From: Opitutaceae bacterium
Lineage (GTDB): Bacteria > Verrucomicrobiota > Verrucomicrobiia > Opitutales > Opitutaceae
Reading direction: 5' to 3'
Assembly: GCA_027482185.1 (NCBI GenBank)
Contig: JAIXWF010000016.1
Coordinates: forward strand, 124,001 to 188,000
Length of the DNA stretch: 64,000 bases
In this document: one piece after another, positions 1-8,189 of the stretch
Numbering within the stretch: position 1 is the first letter of the stretch
How the letters are laid out: every line of letters starts with the position of its first letter
Made by a program: the position numbers and the translations under genes
Notes under the pieces: model-generated
What the model was told of the DNA's origin: nothing
The model's database searches: none
Seen by the model: only the letters and a program-made list of their open reading frames with translations

Positions 1-1512
1 CGGGCGAAGATAGAAAATGTCCGCGAAGTCGATCGTGACGCCGGTGCGTTGCGCGGTCACGACGCGGAAGTAGCCCTGCTCCATGTCGCGGTTGTAGTCG
101 CTCTGCTGCGAGTGCCCGAGCCCCAGGTCGCCTTTCCATACCGGGCCGTCGTGCCGCCAGATCAGCGTCGGCATGTAGGTCCGGTTGAAACGGTTTCGCT
201 CCTGGTGCGCCGTGGTCAGCGTGCCGGCCGCAGTGCCGCCGCGGGTCGAGAACGGGGTGAAGCCGTTCGCCGGCACGCTACCGACGTTGAACGTGACATT
301 GGAAACAACGAACTGCCCGTCGAACGACGAGTACTGGAATCCGAAGGTGAGGCGGTCGTTGGCCGTGAGTTTATAGTCGACGCTGGCGCCGAACGAACGG
401 CGCGTCGTCGTCTTCGGCGCGTCCTGGATGAGAAACTGCGAGAGATAGGGCCGGTCGGGCGTCGTGTTGGGAAACGTCGTGCCGTTGGTGGCGGTGTTGC
501 CGCCGCGCCAGACCAATTGCGCGGTGTCCTGCGGCGAGTAATTGGAAGAAATGCCGCCCGAGACAGTGTAGCCGAAGCGTTTGTTGACCGGCGCCACCCA
601 GGAGAAATCGAAACCGGGGTCGACGTTGCGTTCGGCGCTCGGGCGCGGCCCCGGCACTTTGCGGAAATCGCGGGCGTTGTCGCGCATCACGAGGTAGGCG
701 CTGGCGTTGAACGCCGGCCGCGAGCGCTCGAACGCGCTGCGCGGGACCATGTTCACCGAACCCGCGAGCGCCGACCCCGGCGACTCCGGCGTCGGCGAGT
801 AGCTGACCTCGATGCGGGACAGGTTGTTGATCGAGATCATGTCCGACTGCACGGCCCGCGTCGCCGTGCCGCCGGTCGCGGCGGTCGCCACGCTGAACCC
901 GTCGACGGTCACCGGCACGAAGGCGGACGGCACGCCGTTGATCGAGATGTCGCGCGCGTTGCCGCCGGTGTAGTCGATCGAAACGCCGGGCATAAACTTG
1001 ATGAACTCCGCGGCATTGCCCTCGGCGACGTTGCCGAATTCCTCGGTCGAAACCACGTTCTTGATCCCGGCGGCGAAGCGCTGCTCGTTGATCGCGAGCG
1101 CCGCGCCGTCCATCTCGCGCGATGTCTCCACCCGGAAGGCGTCGAGCTTCACGACGGTGCCGGCCGGTCCGGTCCCGCCGGCGGCCAACGCGATATCGTG
1201 CGCGGTCACGCCGCCCGCTTTCACCTCCACGGACGTCGTCCAGGGCGGCAGGCCGCTGAAGAAAGCGGTCACCCGCGCCGGCCCGGCCGGCACCCCGGCC
1301 AGGCGGTAGAAGCCGGCGGAGTCAGTGAACGTCTCGAGCGCCGTATCCGCGACCGTGATGCGGACGCTTTCCATGTAATCGCCGCTCCGGGCGTTGGCGA
1401 CGCGCCCCTCGATGGTGCCGGCACCGGCCGGCGGGGTTTGGGCGGCCAGGCGGCCAAGGCAGGCCAGCAGACACGCAACGACGGGGACACGCAGCAGCGA
1501 CAGGATACGCAC
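1..1512 (-). CDS. TonB-dependent receptor, N-terminal part
   Basis: This is an outer-membrane receptor that would import a large substrate using TonB energy; the substrate cannot be told. The frame is open from a GTG at 1512 to the window edge, giving 504 codons of an incomplete gene. A signal peptide (MRILSLLRVPVVACLLA...) leads into a carboxypeptidase-regulatory-like domain (GTIEGRVANARSG, AGFYRLAGVPAGP) at about residues 30-110. A plug domain follows (EFIKFMPGVSIDYTGGNARDISING) split over about residues 150-190, then the first barrel strands. This domain order is common in Opitutaceae receptors. No ATG fits the N-terminus, and the GTG was chosen because it starts a clean signal peptide. 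It is divergent from the channel gene at 1644. Confidence 0.85.
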   Translation of the reverse strand, partial: MRILSLLRVPVVACLLACLGRLAAQTPPAGAGTIEGRVANARSGDYMESVRITVADTALETFTDSAGFYRLAGVPAGPARVTAFFSGLPPWTTSVEVKAGGVTAHDIALAAGGTGPAGTVVKLDAFRVETSREMDGAALAINEQRFAAGIKNVVSTEEFGNVAEGNAAEFIKFMPGVSIDYTGGNARDISINGVPSAFVPVTVDGFSVATAATGGTATRAVQSDMISINNLSRIEVSYSPTPESPGSALAGSVNMVPRSAFERSRPAFNASAYLVMRDNARDFRKVPGPRPSAERNVDPGFDFSWVAPVNKRFGYTVSGGISSNYSPQDTAQLVWRGGNTATNGTTFPNTTPDRPYLSQFLIQDAPKTTTRRSFGASVDYKLTANDRLTFGFQYSSFDGQFVVSNVTFNVGSVPANGFTPFSTRGGTAAGTLTTAHQERNRFNRTYMPTLIWRHDGPVWKGDLGLGHSQQSDYNRDMEQGYFRVVTAQRTGVTIDFADIFYLRP

Positions 1513-1643
1513 GGGGGTCGGGGTTGCATCCCATACAGCGCCCGCGCCGGCCCGGTGCAAGCCGGCGCTTTGGCGGGGCGCGAGATTCGGCCCCTGCAAA
1601 TTGCGTTGCCGGTCCGCCGCGGCGGCGCGCACGCTGCGCCACC

Positions 1644-2651
1644 TTGAGCTTACCGCGCGCCCTCGCCGCCCTGCTTCTGTTCGTTGCCCCGCTGGCCGGC
1701 TTCCTCGCCGCGGCGGAACCGTCGGCCCCGGCCCCCCGCCGGTTGACCGTCGGATTCCACCTCGGCTCCATCCCGGAAATCGACGAACGCGCGGAGCGGT
1801 TCACCGCCATCTGCTACCTGCGCCTGCGGTGGCAGGATCCCGCGCACGCCGTGGCGGGCGGCAAACGGCAGGTGTTTCTCGCCGACGCCGCGCACGCCAA
1901 GGCCGACGAACTCGGCCGGCCGGGCATCAGCTTCGTCAACGAGACCTCCGCGGCCGAGGTGAAACACGCGGTCCTGACGCTCTGGCCCGACGGCACGGTC
2001 GAATACGACCGGCAGTTCGAAGCGACGCTGCGCAGCGAGTTCGATCTGCGCAGTTTCCCTTTCGACCGCCAGGAACTGCAGATCCAGCTCGAGTCGTTCG
2101 CGTTCCCGGCAAGCGAACTCGTGCTGGTGCCCGATCCGCAGCAGATCAAGGGCACCCGGCTGCGCCTCCCGCAATGGGACATCGGCGCACTCCGCTGGTC
2201 GGTCGCCGAAGTGGAGCAGGAATTGGAACGGGAGAAATACTCGCGGCTGACCGTGAGCCTCGAGCTGACGCGCAAGCCGGGCTTCTACGTGTGGCAGGTC
2301 TTCGTGCCGCTTTTCATTCTTATCCTGATCGCGAGCACGGTGTTTTTCCTCCCGGCCTCGGATCTTTCGGACCGCATTTCGGTGATCACCACGAGCCTGC
2401 TCACCGCGGTGGCGCTCAGCTACGCGGTGCGCACGGACCTGCCGAAAATTTCCTACCTCACGACGATCGACCGCCTGTTCGTGACGACGTACGTGTTCTT
2501 CGGCGCGAAGATCGCCGGCATGCTCATCATCCGCCATTGGGTGGACCGCGACGCGGCGCAGGCGGAGAAAATCGACCGCGTTTCGCGCTGGGTCTTTCCG
2601 ACCGTCTACCTCGCGACCAACGCCGCGCTGATTCTGCTCAACGCGTCCTAG
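1644..2651 (+). CDS. Prokaryotic pentameric ligand-gated ion channel homologue
   Basis: This is a Cys-loop receptor family protein of the bacterial GLIC/ELIC type, a homopentameric inner-membrane channel opened by an extracellular ligand or protons. With the TTG start at 1644 it has 335 residues: a signal peptide, a beta-sandwich ligand-binding domain, and four membrane helices. The family signature FPFDRQ is present without the cysteine pair, as in other bacterial members. M1 begins at RKPGFYVWQVFVPLF, M2 covers SDRISVITTSLLTAVALSY, M3 follows TTIDRLFVTTYVFF, and M4 ends the protein. An in-frame ATG at 1524 would add an implausible Arg-rich stretch, so TTG at 1644 is preferred. The ligand is unknown. 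Confidence 0.85.
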   Translation: MSLPRALAALLLFVAPLAGFLAAAEPSAPAPRRLTVGFHLGSIPEIDERAERFTAICYLRLRWQDPAHAVAGGKRQVFLADAAHAKADELGRPGISFVNETSAAEVKHAVLTLWPDGTVEYDRQFEATLRSEFDLRSFPFDRQELQIQLESFAFPASELVLVPDPQQIKGTRLRLPQWDIGALRWSVAEVEQELEREKYSRLTVSLELTRKPGFYVWQVFVPLFILILIASTVFFLPASDLSDRISVITTSLLTAVALSYAVRTDLPKISYLTTIDRLFVTTYVFFGAKIAGMLIIRHWVDRDAAQAEKIDRVSRWVFPTVYLATNAALILLNAS

Positions 2652-2681
2652 TCCGGGGCCGCGGCCGCGGCGGGGAGCCGC

Positions 2682-3713
2682 TCACGGCGCGACGTCGACG
2701 ACGCCGCCGATGGGCAGAATCCGGAAATCGGGACCGTCCGGCCCCAAGTGGGCGACCAGATCCTTTGCCGGCTGGATCGGTTCCTCGTCGCCAAGTTGGA
2801 AGGTGGCCCAGTGCACGCCGAAGGCCTTGGCCGCGCCGAGCAACTGTTGCGCCCGGACGGCCTCGGCCGGATTGACGTGTTCCCGGCGCATCCACTTGCG
2901 CGGCTGGTACGCGCCGATCGGAAGCGCCGCCAGATCGACGGGGCCGGCCCGCTCGCGGATGTCGAGGAAGAGCCGCGCGACGAACCCGGTGTCGCCCGCG
3001 TAGTAGAACCGGCGTTCCCGATGCGCGATCATCCAACCGCCCCAGAGCGTGCGGTTGCGCCCGACGAGGCTGCGCCAGCTGGAATGTTGCGCCGGCAGAA
3101 ACGTGAACGCGAGGTCGCCGAGCGTCCGCGTCTGCCACCAGTCGAATTCCTCGGCCCGCAGCCCCAGGTTGTCGGCAAACCATGCGCCCAAACCCCGGCC
3201 GACGAAAAAACGCGGCGGTCCGCCATGCTGCCGCGCGAGGAGGCGCACGCTGCGGAGATCAAGGTGGTCGAAATGGTCGTGGGAGATGAGCACCACATCG
3301 ATCCGGGGCAACTCCCCGGAGGCGTACGGCAGGGGCGTCAAGCGCTTCGGGCCGAAGCCGTCGACGGGGCCGACGTAGCCGGCCAGCGTCGGATCGATCA
3401 GGATCCAGGTTCCGCCGGCGCGCACCAATTGCGTGGAATGGCCGAGCCAAGCCACTGCAAAAGGTCGCCGCGCCAGCCCGTCGAAATCGATCGAGACGAC
3501 GGGCGGCAACTCGGTCGCCGCGGCGTCGCGCGTCACTTGCACCCACGCGCGGCGGAAAAAATAGGTGAACGGCGCGCGATCCGCGCCGTCGCCGACGGCG
3601 GGGTACGCATTCGCGAAGCGGGACGGAACGGCCGCGCAGCCGCCCAACCCTAAACCGAGACCGGCGAGCCAGGAGCCCAGCCGGAACGAAGTCCGCAGCC
3701 AAGGGAGCGGCAC
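2682..3713 (-). CDS. MBL-fold metallo-hydrolase lipoprotein (NAPE-PLD/UlaG-like)
   Basis: This is a 343-residue metallo-beta-lactamase-fold hydrolase. The zinc motif HxHxDH is seen as SHDHFDHLD at about residue 145, with further ligands in YYAGDTGF and near the end. The pattern AWLGHSTQLV - DPTL - PKRLTPLP is that of the N-acyl-phosphatidylethanolamine phospholipase D / UlaG-like branch. The N-terminus is a lipoprotein signal (GLGLGGCAA), so it is probably membrane anchored. It starts at GTG 3713, two bases after the stop of the SDR gene, so the two are co-transcribed. The substrate is unknown; a lipid or phosphodiester is a guess from the family. Confidence 0.8.
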   Translation of the reverse strand: MPLPWLRTSFRLGSWLAGLGLGLGGCAAVPSRFANAYPAVGDGADRAPFTYFFRRAWVQVTRDAAATELPPVVSIDFDGLARRPFAVAWLGHSTQLVRAGGTWILIDPTLAGYVGPVDGFGPKRLTPLPYASGELPRIDVVLISHDHFDHLDLRSVRLLARQHGGPPRFFVGRGLGAWFADNLGLRAEEFDWWQTRTLGDLAFTFLPAQHSSWRSLVGRNRTLWGGWMIAHRERRFYYAGDTGFVARLFLDIRERAGPVDLAALPIGAYQPRKWMRREHVNPAEAVRAQQLLGAAKAFGVHWATFQLGDEEPIQPAKDLVAHLGPDGPDFRILPIGGVVDVAP

Positions 3714-3715
3714 GT

Positions 3716-4546
3716 TCAGGAGGGCAAGTCGGCCCGCGGCGCGCGGCCCGGCACCGCCTTGGTCATTCCGGCCATGATGCCGCCCATGATGCGCACCCGC
3801 AGCCGGCGGGGCGCGGTCATGAGCGACCAGGTGAGGAACTTCGAACGCGCGCCGGGCGTGACGGTCATCCCGCGGCCGAGCGCGGCCAACGTGACCCGGG
3901 CGACCGTCTCGGGCCGATCGGCTTGGCCCATCGTCATGCGGGCCCGGGCCGCGAATCCGCTGGCGACCGGACCGGGAGCGGAAGCAATCACGTCGACGCC
4001 GCGCGGAGCCAATTCGACGTGCAACGCCTCGGCGAGCGACTGGACATAGGCTTTGCTGGCCGCGTAGTGGGCGGCCCGCGGCGCACCCTGGAAACCGACG
4101 AGCGAGCCGAACAGGACGATCCCGCCGCGGCCGCGCGCCGCGAATCGCCGCGCGAAGCAGTGGCTTTGCACGAGCACGGCGCGGCAGTTCACGTCGAGGA
4201 GCGAAAGCTCGGCGCCGAGATCCGCGTCGAGCAACGGCCCCGAGGTACCGAAGTCGGCCGCCGCCACCAGCAACCCGACATCGAGCGCACGCGTTTGGGT
4301 TTCCACGGCGTCAAGCCCCGCCGGTTGGGCGAGGTCGGCAACAACGATGCGGGTGTCGATGCGGTGGTTGGCGGCCAGATGGGCGGCCAAGGCGCGCAGC
4401 TCGGCTTCCCGCCGGGCGACGAGGACGACGTGCAGGCCGGCGGCGGCGAGTTGTTCCGCGGCGGCGAGCCCGATGCCGGAGGAAGCACCCGTGACCACCG
4501 CCCACGGGCCGTAGCGTTTTTTGAAATCGGCCGGAAGCGAAGGCAT
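3716..4546 (-). CDS. Short-chain dehydrogenase/reductase
   Basis: This is a 276-residue classical SDR oxidoreductase. The Rossmann nucleotide-binding motif TGASSGIG is at about residues 19-26, ARR after the second strand suggests NADP(H) preference, the catalytic Ser lies in FGSLVGF, and the YxxxK pair is YAASK at about residue 165. The substrate is unknown. It is divergently transcribed from the HxlR-type regulator at 4685 and followed at once by the MBL hydrolase, so regulation by that HxlR protein is likely. Confidence 0.88.
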   Translation of the reverse strand: MPSLPADFKKRYGPWAVVTGASSGIGLAAAEQLAAAGLHVVLVARREAELRALAAHLAANHRIDTRIVVADLAQPAGLDAVETQTRALDVGLLVAAADFGTSGPLLDADLGAELSLLDVNCRAVLVQSHCFARRFAARGRGGIVLFGSLVGFQGAPRAAHYAASKAYVQSLAEALHVELAPRGVDVIASAPGPVASGFAARARMTMGQADRPETVARVTLAALGRGMTVTPGARSKFLTWSLMTAPRRLRVRIMGGIMAGMTKAVPGRAPRADLPS

Positions 4547-4616
4547 GGCGTGGGTCAGGGTCTCCCGCCGGACGCGGCGGCCCGGCCGGGCGCGGGTGCG
4601 AGGGTGGCGGTCATTT

Positions 4617-4635
4617 TACTTGCACTTAACAAGTA
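4617..4635. promoter_or_regulatory. Inverted repeat, candidate HxlR operator 1
   Basis: A perfect inverted repeat, TACTTG - 7 bases - CAAGTA, lies between the divergent SDR and HxlR-type genes. HxlR/DUF24 regulators bind ACTT/AAGT-type palindromes, so this is a good operator candidate. Its size and position fit, but binding is inferred. Confidence 0.55.
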
Positions 4636-4641
4636 TGCTAA

Positions 4642-4656
4642 CTTGCGAATTGCAAG
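4642..4656. promoter_or_regulatory. Inverted repeat, candidate HxlR operator 2
   Basis: A second palindrome, CTTGC - GAATT - GCAAG, starts six bases after the first and shares the ACTTG half-site. It lies 28 bases upstream of the regulator ATG. Two neighbouring sites would fit autoregulation plus control of the divergent SDR gene. Confidence 0.45.
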
Positions 4657-4684
4657 CATCGAGTGTTCCGGCACGCTGTCCGCC

Positions 4685-5062
4685 ATGTCCGCCGCGCGCG
4701 CTGCCGCCGCCCAAGAAGCCGAAACGCGACGCTCACCTTGTCCGGTGGCGTGCAGCCTGGATGTGTTCGGCGACCGCTGGACGCTGCTCGTCGTCCGCGA
4801 CCTGGTCATGGGGGCCGAGCGCTTCAAAGAATTCACCGCCTCGCCCGAAGGCATCCCCACCAATGTCCTCGCCGACCGACTCCAACGCCTGCAGCACCAC
4901 GGGGTGATCGAGCAGGTCCCGGCCGCGGACGGCACCCGGCATCCGGCCTACCGGCTCACGGCAAAGGGGAAGGCGCTGCATCCGGTGCTGGCGGCGATGC
5001 GCGACTGGGGTCTGGCCTGGGAAAAGGGCACGCGGGCAATGCTGAAACCGAAACGCCCGTAG
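4685..5062 (+). CDS. HxlR-family winged-helix transcriptional regulator
   Basis: This 125-residue regulator has the HxlR/DUF24 hallmarks: a Cys in the N-terminal segment CPVACSLDVFGDRWTLLVVRD, then RFKEF, GIPTNVLADRLQRL and the wing around YRLTAKGKAL. Such proteins act as dimers and often sense reactive aldehydes or quinones or redox state through that Cys. The ATG at 4685 gives the normal family length; longer upstream frames run through the operator region. It faces the SDR gene and probably controls it together with the downstream MBL hydrolase. Confidence 0.87.
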   Translation: MSAARAAAAQEAETRRSPCPVACSLDVFGDRWTLLVVRDLVMGAERFKEFTASPEGIPTNVLADRLQRLQHHGVIEQVPAADGTRHPAYRLTAKGKALHPVLAAMRDWGLAWEKGTRAMLKPKRP

Positions 5063-5069
5063 CGGACCG

Positions 5070-5093
5070 GGCCGAATTCGGCCGTTCTCTTTT
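5070..5093. terminator. Candidate terminator between convergent genes
   Basis: A perfect 14-base palindrome, GGCCGAATTCGGCC, is followed by a T-rich run (TTCTCTTTT). It lies just after the HxlR stop and before the convergent end of modC. The loop is very short, so this is a moderate call. Confidence 0.4.
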
Positions 5094-5118
5094 CCGCAGC
5101 CGGCGAACCGCTCTGCCG

Positions 5119-5832
5119 CTAGCCGCCAACGCGGCGCCGGACATAGCGCCGCTCGTTGCTCGGAACAAACACGTCCGCGGGCGCACCGCGTTCCTCGATC
5201 TGCCCGGCGGACAGGACGACGACGTCGTCGCAGAGCGCCATGACCTCGTCGACGGCATGGGAAACGTAAAGCATCGGCACGGCAAATTCGTCGCGGACGC
5301 GGGCCAGAACCGGCAAGAGGCGGTCGCGCAGGGGCGCATCGAGTCCCGCCAACGGTTCGTCGAGCAGCAGCAGTTGCGGGGAGGCCAGGAGCGCGCGGCC
5401 GAGCGCGACCCGTTGCTTTTCGCCTCCCGAAAGCAGGCCGATCCGGCGGTCGCGCAGATGGGCGATCTCGAGCACCTCCGTGACATGGGCGTAGGTCAGT
5501 GTCGGCGGCGGCGGCCGGTTCCGATCCAGGCCGAAGACCAGATTCCCATGCACCGACAGGTGGGGAAACAGCGCGCCTTCCTGGGGCACATAGCCGACCG
5601 CACGCCGCTCCGGCGGCACAAATTTCCCCGCCGCCACGTCGGTCAGCACCGTGTCGCCCAGCCGCACGCGGCCCGCGGCCGGTTGCCGCAGGCCGGCGAT
5701 GAGTTCGAGGAGCGACGTCTTGCCCGAACCGGAGGCGCCGAAGATCGCCGTCACGCGGCCCGTCAGCGTCGCCTCCACCTGCAGCGTGAAATGCCCCAGC
5801 GGCAACCGGAGGCCGGAAAGTTCGATCTTCAC
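5119..5832 (-). CDS. modC: Molybdate ABC transporter ATP-binding protein
   Basis: This is the ATPase of the molybdate uptake system. Its 237 residues contain Walker A (GASGSGKTS, about residue 35), the Q-loop (VPQEGALFP), the ABC signature LLSGGEKQRVALGRAL, Walker B (LLLLDEPLAGLD) and the switch His (YVSHAVDEV). The C-terminal TOBE/Mop molybdate-binding domain found in many ModC proteins (about 350 residues) is absent. The GTG start at 5832 overlaps the modB stop by four bases (GTGA), showing translational coupling. Confidence 0.9.
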   Translation of the reverse strand: MKIELSGLRLPLGHFTLQVEATLTGRVTAIFGASGSGKTSLLELIAGLRQPAAGRVRLGDTVLTDVAAGKFVPPERRAVGYVPQEGALFPHLSVHGNLVFGLDRNRPPPPTLTYAHVTEVLEIAHLRDRRIGLLSGGEKQRVALGRALLASPQLLLLDEPLAGLDAPLRDRLLPVLARVRDEFAVPMLYVSHAVDEVMALCDDVVVLSAGQIEERGAPADVFVPSNERRYVRRRVGG

Positions 5833-6518
5833 GGCGCCTTCCTCCGCAGGAACCACTCGCTGGCCCAAACCGCGGCAAACGCGATCGTCACCGAAATCGC
5901 CAGCAGCACCATGGCCTCCCCGTCGCGTCCGAGCTGGACCGAATGATAGATCGAAAGCGCCAGCGTCGCGGTCTGGCCGGGAATGAAACCCGCGACCATG
6001 ATGGTCGCGCCGAATTCGCCCAGCGCCCGCGCGAACGAAAGCAGCACGCCGGCGATCAATCCCCGTCGCGCCAACGGCAGCGTGACCTGCGCAAACACAC
6101 GCCAGGGCCCCGCGCCGAGCGTGCGCGCCACCTGCTCGAGCCGCGGACTTACGCCCTCGAACGCGACCCGTGCCGTCCGCGCCAGCAGCGGAAACGACAT
6201 GACGGCCGTCGCGACGACCACCCCGCGCCAGGTAAACACGATCTCCCAGCCGAAAGTGTTTTCCAGCCACCCGCCGATCGGTCCGCGCCGACCCAGCAGT
6301 TTCAGCAAAATCAACCCCGTCGCGACGGGAGGAATCACGAGCGGAAGCGCGACCAAGGTTTCCACGATCGACTTGCCCCGCCAGTCGCGCCGCGCCAGCA
6401 GCCAGCCGAGCGCGACGCCGAACGGCAGGATCAGGAGGGTGCTCAGCGCCGCCACCCCGACCGTGAACCAAGTGACCTGCCAGGCGTCGTCGGACATTCG
6501 GGGCCGCTCAGGGAGCAA
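5829..6518 (-). CDS. modB: Molybdate ABC transporter permease
   Basis: This inner-membrane permease has 229 residues and about five or six membrane helices. The ABC-permease EAA loop is seen around LEQVARTLGAGPWRVFAQVTLP. WRGVVVATAVMSFPLL and ALGEFGATIMVAG are typical ModB segments. The ATG at 6518 overlaps the end of modA; an internal ATG at 6497 (MSDDAWQV) is an equally good start. It is the middle gene of modABC. Confidence 0.9.
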   Translation of the reverse strand: MLPERPRMSDDAWQVTWFTVGVAALSTLLILPFGVALGWLLARRDWRGKSIVETLVALPLVIPPVATGLILLKLLGRRGPIGGWLENTFGWEIVFTWRGVVVATAVMSFPLLARTARVAFEGVSPRLEQVARTLGAGPWRVFAQVTLPLARRGLIAGVLLSFARALGEFGATIMVAGFIPGQTATLALSIYHSVQLGRDGEAMVLLAISVTIAFAAVWASEWFLRRKAP

Positions 6519-7260
6519 TGAGAAAGCCGTGCCGGACGAAGACGGCCCGGGCCTCGGCCGTCGCCAGATAGTCCGCGAACCGGCGCGCCGCCGCCGCGTG
6601 CTTCGACGCTCTCACGACCGCCAGCGGATAGGAGATCTTCGGCCCGTCGGCGGCGGCGACCTCGTAGGCGACCTTCACGTTCCGCGCCATCAAGGCGTCG
6701 GTCTTGTAAACGATGCCGGCGTCCACGTTGCCGGATTCCACGGCGGCGAGACAGGCCCGGACGTTTTCCGTGGGCACAACCTTGCCGGCCACGCCGGCCC
6801 ACAACCCGTGCCGCTCGAGAAATTCCCGGGCGTAGATCCCGGCGGGCACCGTCTTCGTTTCCGCGAGCGCCACGCGCCGCACCGCGGGTTTCGCCAGGTC
6901 GGCCGGCGCGGCCACCGGCGTTCCGCCCTCGGCGTGCACGACAATCACCAGGGTGTTGGCGAGCAGGGTTCGCCGCGTCTCTTCGGCAATCAGGCCGGCC
7001 CGGGCCAATTCGTCCATCTTCGCTTCGTCCGCCGAAAGGAACACGTCGGCCGGCGCCCCCTGCCGGATCTGCAGCGCCAGGGCGTTCGAACCGGCAAGAT
7101 TGAACCGCAGCCGGTCGCCGCTCACCGGCGCGTAGACGCGGGCGATCTCCCGCAGCGCGTCGGACAGGCTCGCCGCCGCGAAAACGTTGAGCTCGGCGGC
7201 GCGGGCCGCCGGGGCGAGCAACGGCAGGAAGAGGAGGAAGAGGCGGCGGAAACGGATCAT
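6508..7260 (-). CDS. modA: Molybdate-binding periplasmic protein
   Basis: This is the periplasmic binding protein that captures molybdate or tungstate for ModBC. It has 250 residues with a signal peptide cleaved after PAARA. Typical ModA segments are LNVFAAASLSDALREIA, FNLAGSNALALQIRQGAPADVFLS (split reading), and VESGNVDAGIVYKTDAL. The ATG at 7260 starts the signal peptide directly. It is the first gene of the mod operon and divergent from the ModE-like regulator. Confidence 0.92.
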   Translation of the reverse strand: MIRFRRLFLLFLPLLAPAARAAELNVFAAASLSDALREIARVYAPVSGDRLRFNLAGSNALALQIRQGAPADVFLSADEAKMDELARAGLIAEETRRTLLANTLVIVVHAEGGTPVAAPADLAKPAVRRVALAETKTVPAGIYAREFLERHGLWAGVAGKVVPTENVRACLAAVESGNVDAGIVYKTDALMARNVKVAYEVAAADGPKISYPLAVVRASKHAAAARRFADYLATAEARAVFVRHGFLIAP

Positions 7261-7391
7261 GGGCGCAGGGCGTCCGGGAGGACCGGTGGTTTGGCGGCCG
7301 GAGGCGCGGGCAGCAACCGCCGAATGCCGCGGGCGGCTCCGCGGCGGGCAGGCGCCCGGACCGGAGCCGGCCGGTGCCGAAACGTGCCGCG

Positions 7392-7742
7392 ATGGCCAAG
7401 CCGACCAAACTCCAGCCCCGGCTTCGCTTTCCCGACGGCAGCGCGACGGCGTTCGGACCGGGGAAGGCGGAGTTGCTCCGCCACATCGCCGCGACCGGCT
7501 CGATCCGCACCGCCGCCAAGGAACTGGACATGCCCTCCAACCGGGCCTGTCAGCTCGTCGCGGCCATGAACGCGCTGTTCCGCGGGCCGCTGGTCGCCCG
7601 CACCCGCGGCAGCGGCACGGGCGGAGGCGCGGCCCTGACGCCGCTCGGCGAGGAAGTCGTCGGCCTCTACGCCGGGAGGGAGGCCGCCTGCGTCGCGGCG
7701 ACCCGGACCGACTGGGAGCGCATGCGCCGCCTGCTCCGCTGA
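7392..7742 (+). CDS. ModE-like winged-helix regulator (DNA-binding domain only)
   Basis: This 116-residue protein matches the N-terminal DNA-binding half of ModE: LRHIAATGSIRTAAKEL at about residues 30-46, then MPSNRACQLV and a wing ending in ALTPLGEEVV. The C-terminal molybdate-binding (MopI/TOBE) domains are missing, so it may regulate without binding molybdate itself, or with a partner. The ATG at 7392 was chosen; a GTG at 7374 would add six residues. It lies back to back with modA, which is probably its target. I see no clear ModE-type palindrome in the 131 bases between them. Confidence 0.8.
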   Translation: MAKPTKLQPRLRFPDGSATAFGPGKAELLRHIAATGSIRTAAKELDMPSNRACQLVAAMNALFRGPLVARTRGSGTGGGAALTPLGEEVVGLYAGREAACVAATRTDWERMRRLLR

Positions 7743-8189
7743 GCCCGGCCGCCGGGCCGGGCGTGGAGTCCGCTGTATCCGACAAAGTACATCGGTGGCG
7801 GACACGGTGGCGGCCGTGCCGCGGACCGCGGGTACACGGCGCGACCCAACCGGCGCTCCCGCAGACTCGCGTCCCTGCCCATGGCTCCGTTCCGCCTCTC
7901 CCCGGGCGCCTGCGTCCTGGCCGCGTCGGCCCTGAACGAATTCTAACTTTGCAAGTGGCGTTGCTGGCCCCGAGTCCGCAGGGCGTTTGGCAGCTGCGCG
8001 AAGAGTTCGCACTTCATCAGCAGTGGCTGCACTGAACGGACGGTGAGATGAACCGATGTAACGGAACGACGATCTACGAGAGGGGTGACGACAGATCGGT
8101 CAAATCGTCATGGCAGAGAGGCGCTGGAACGGACTGCCGGGAGCCGAAATTGCGTTTCATGCGTTTCAATCTCAACTCCCGAGACCGGC
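7743..8189. other. 447-base stretch without a supported gene
   Basis: No coding frame here has convincing protein character. Base composition changes from very GC-rich to more balanced near 7930-8100, marking the start of the accessory region. One short frame ending at 8035 looks protein-like in its last 28 codons but has no start, and may be a gene remnant. Confidence 0.4.

Noticed and set aside
49-1647. Long plus-strand open frame opposite the TonB receptor
   Set aside because: Arg/Gly/Ala-rich translation with no domain, while the opposite strand encodes a clear receptor. It is a GC-driven shadow frame.
7261-7391. ModE operator between modA and the ModE-like gene
   Set aside because: No palindrome resembling the known ModE site is visible in this GC-rich gap.
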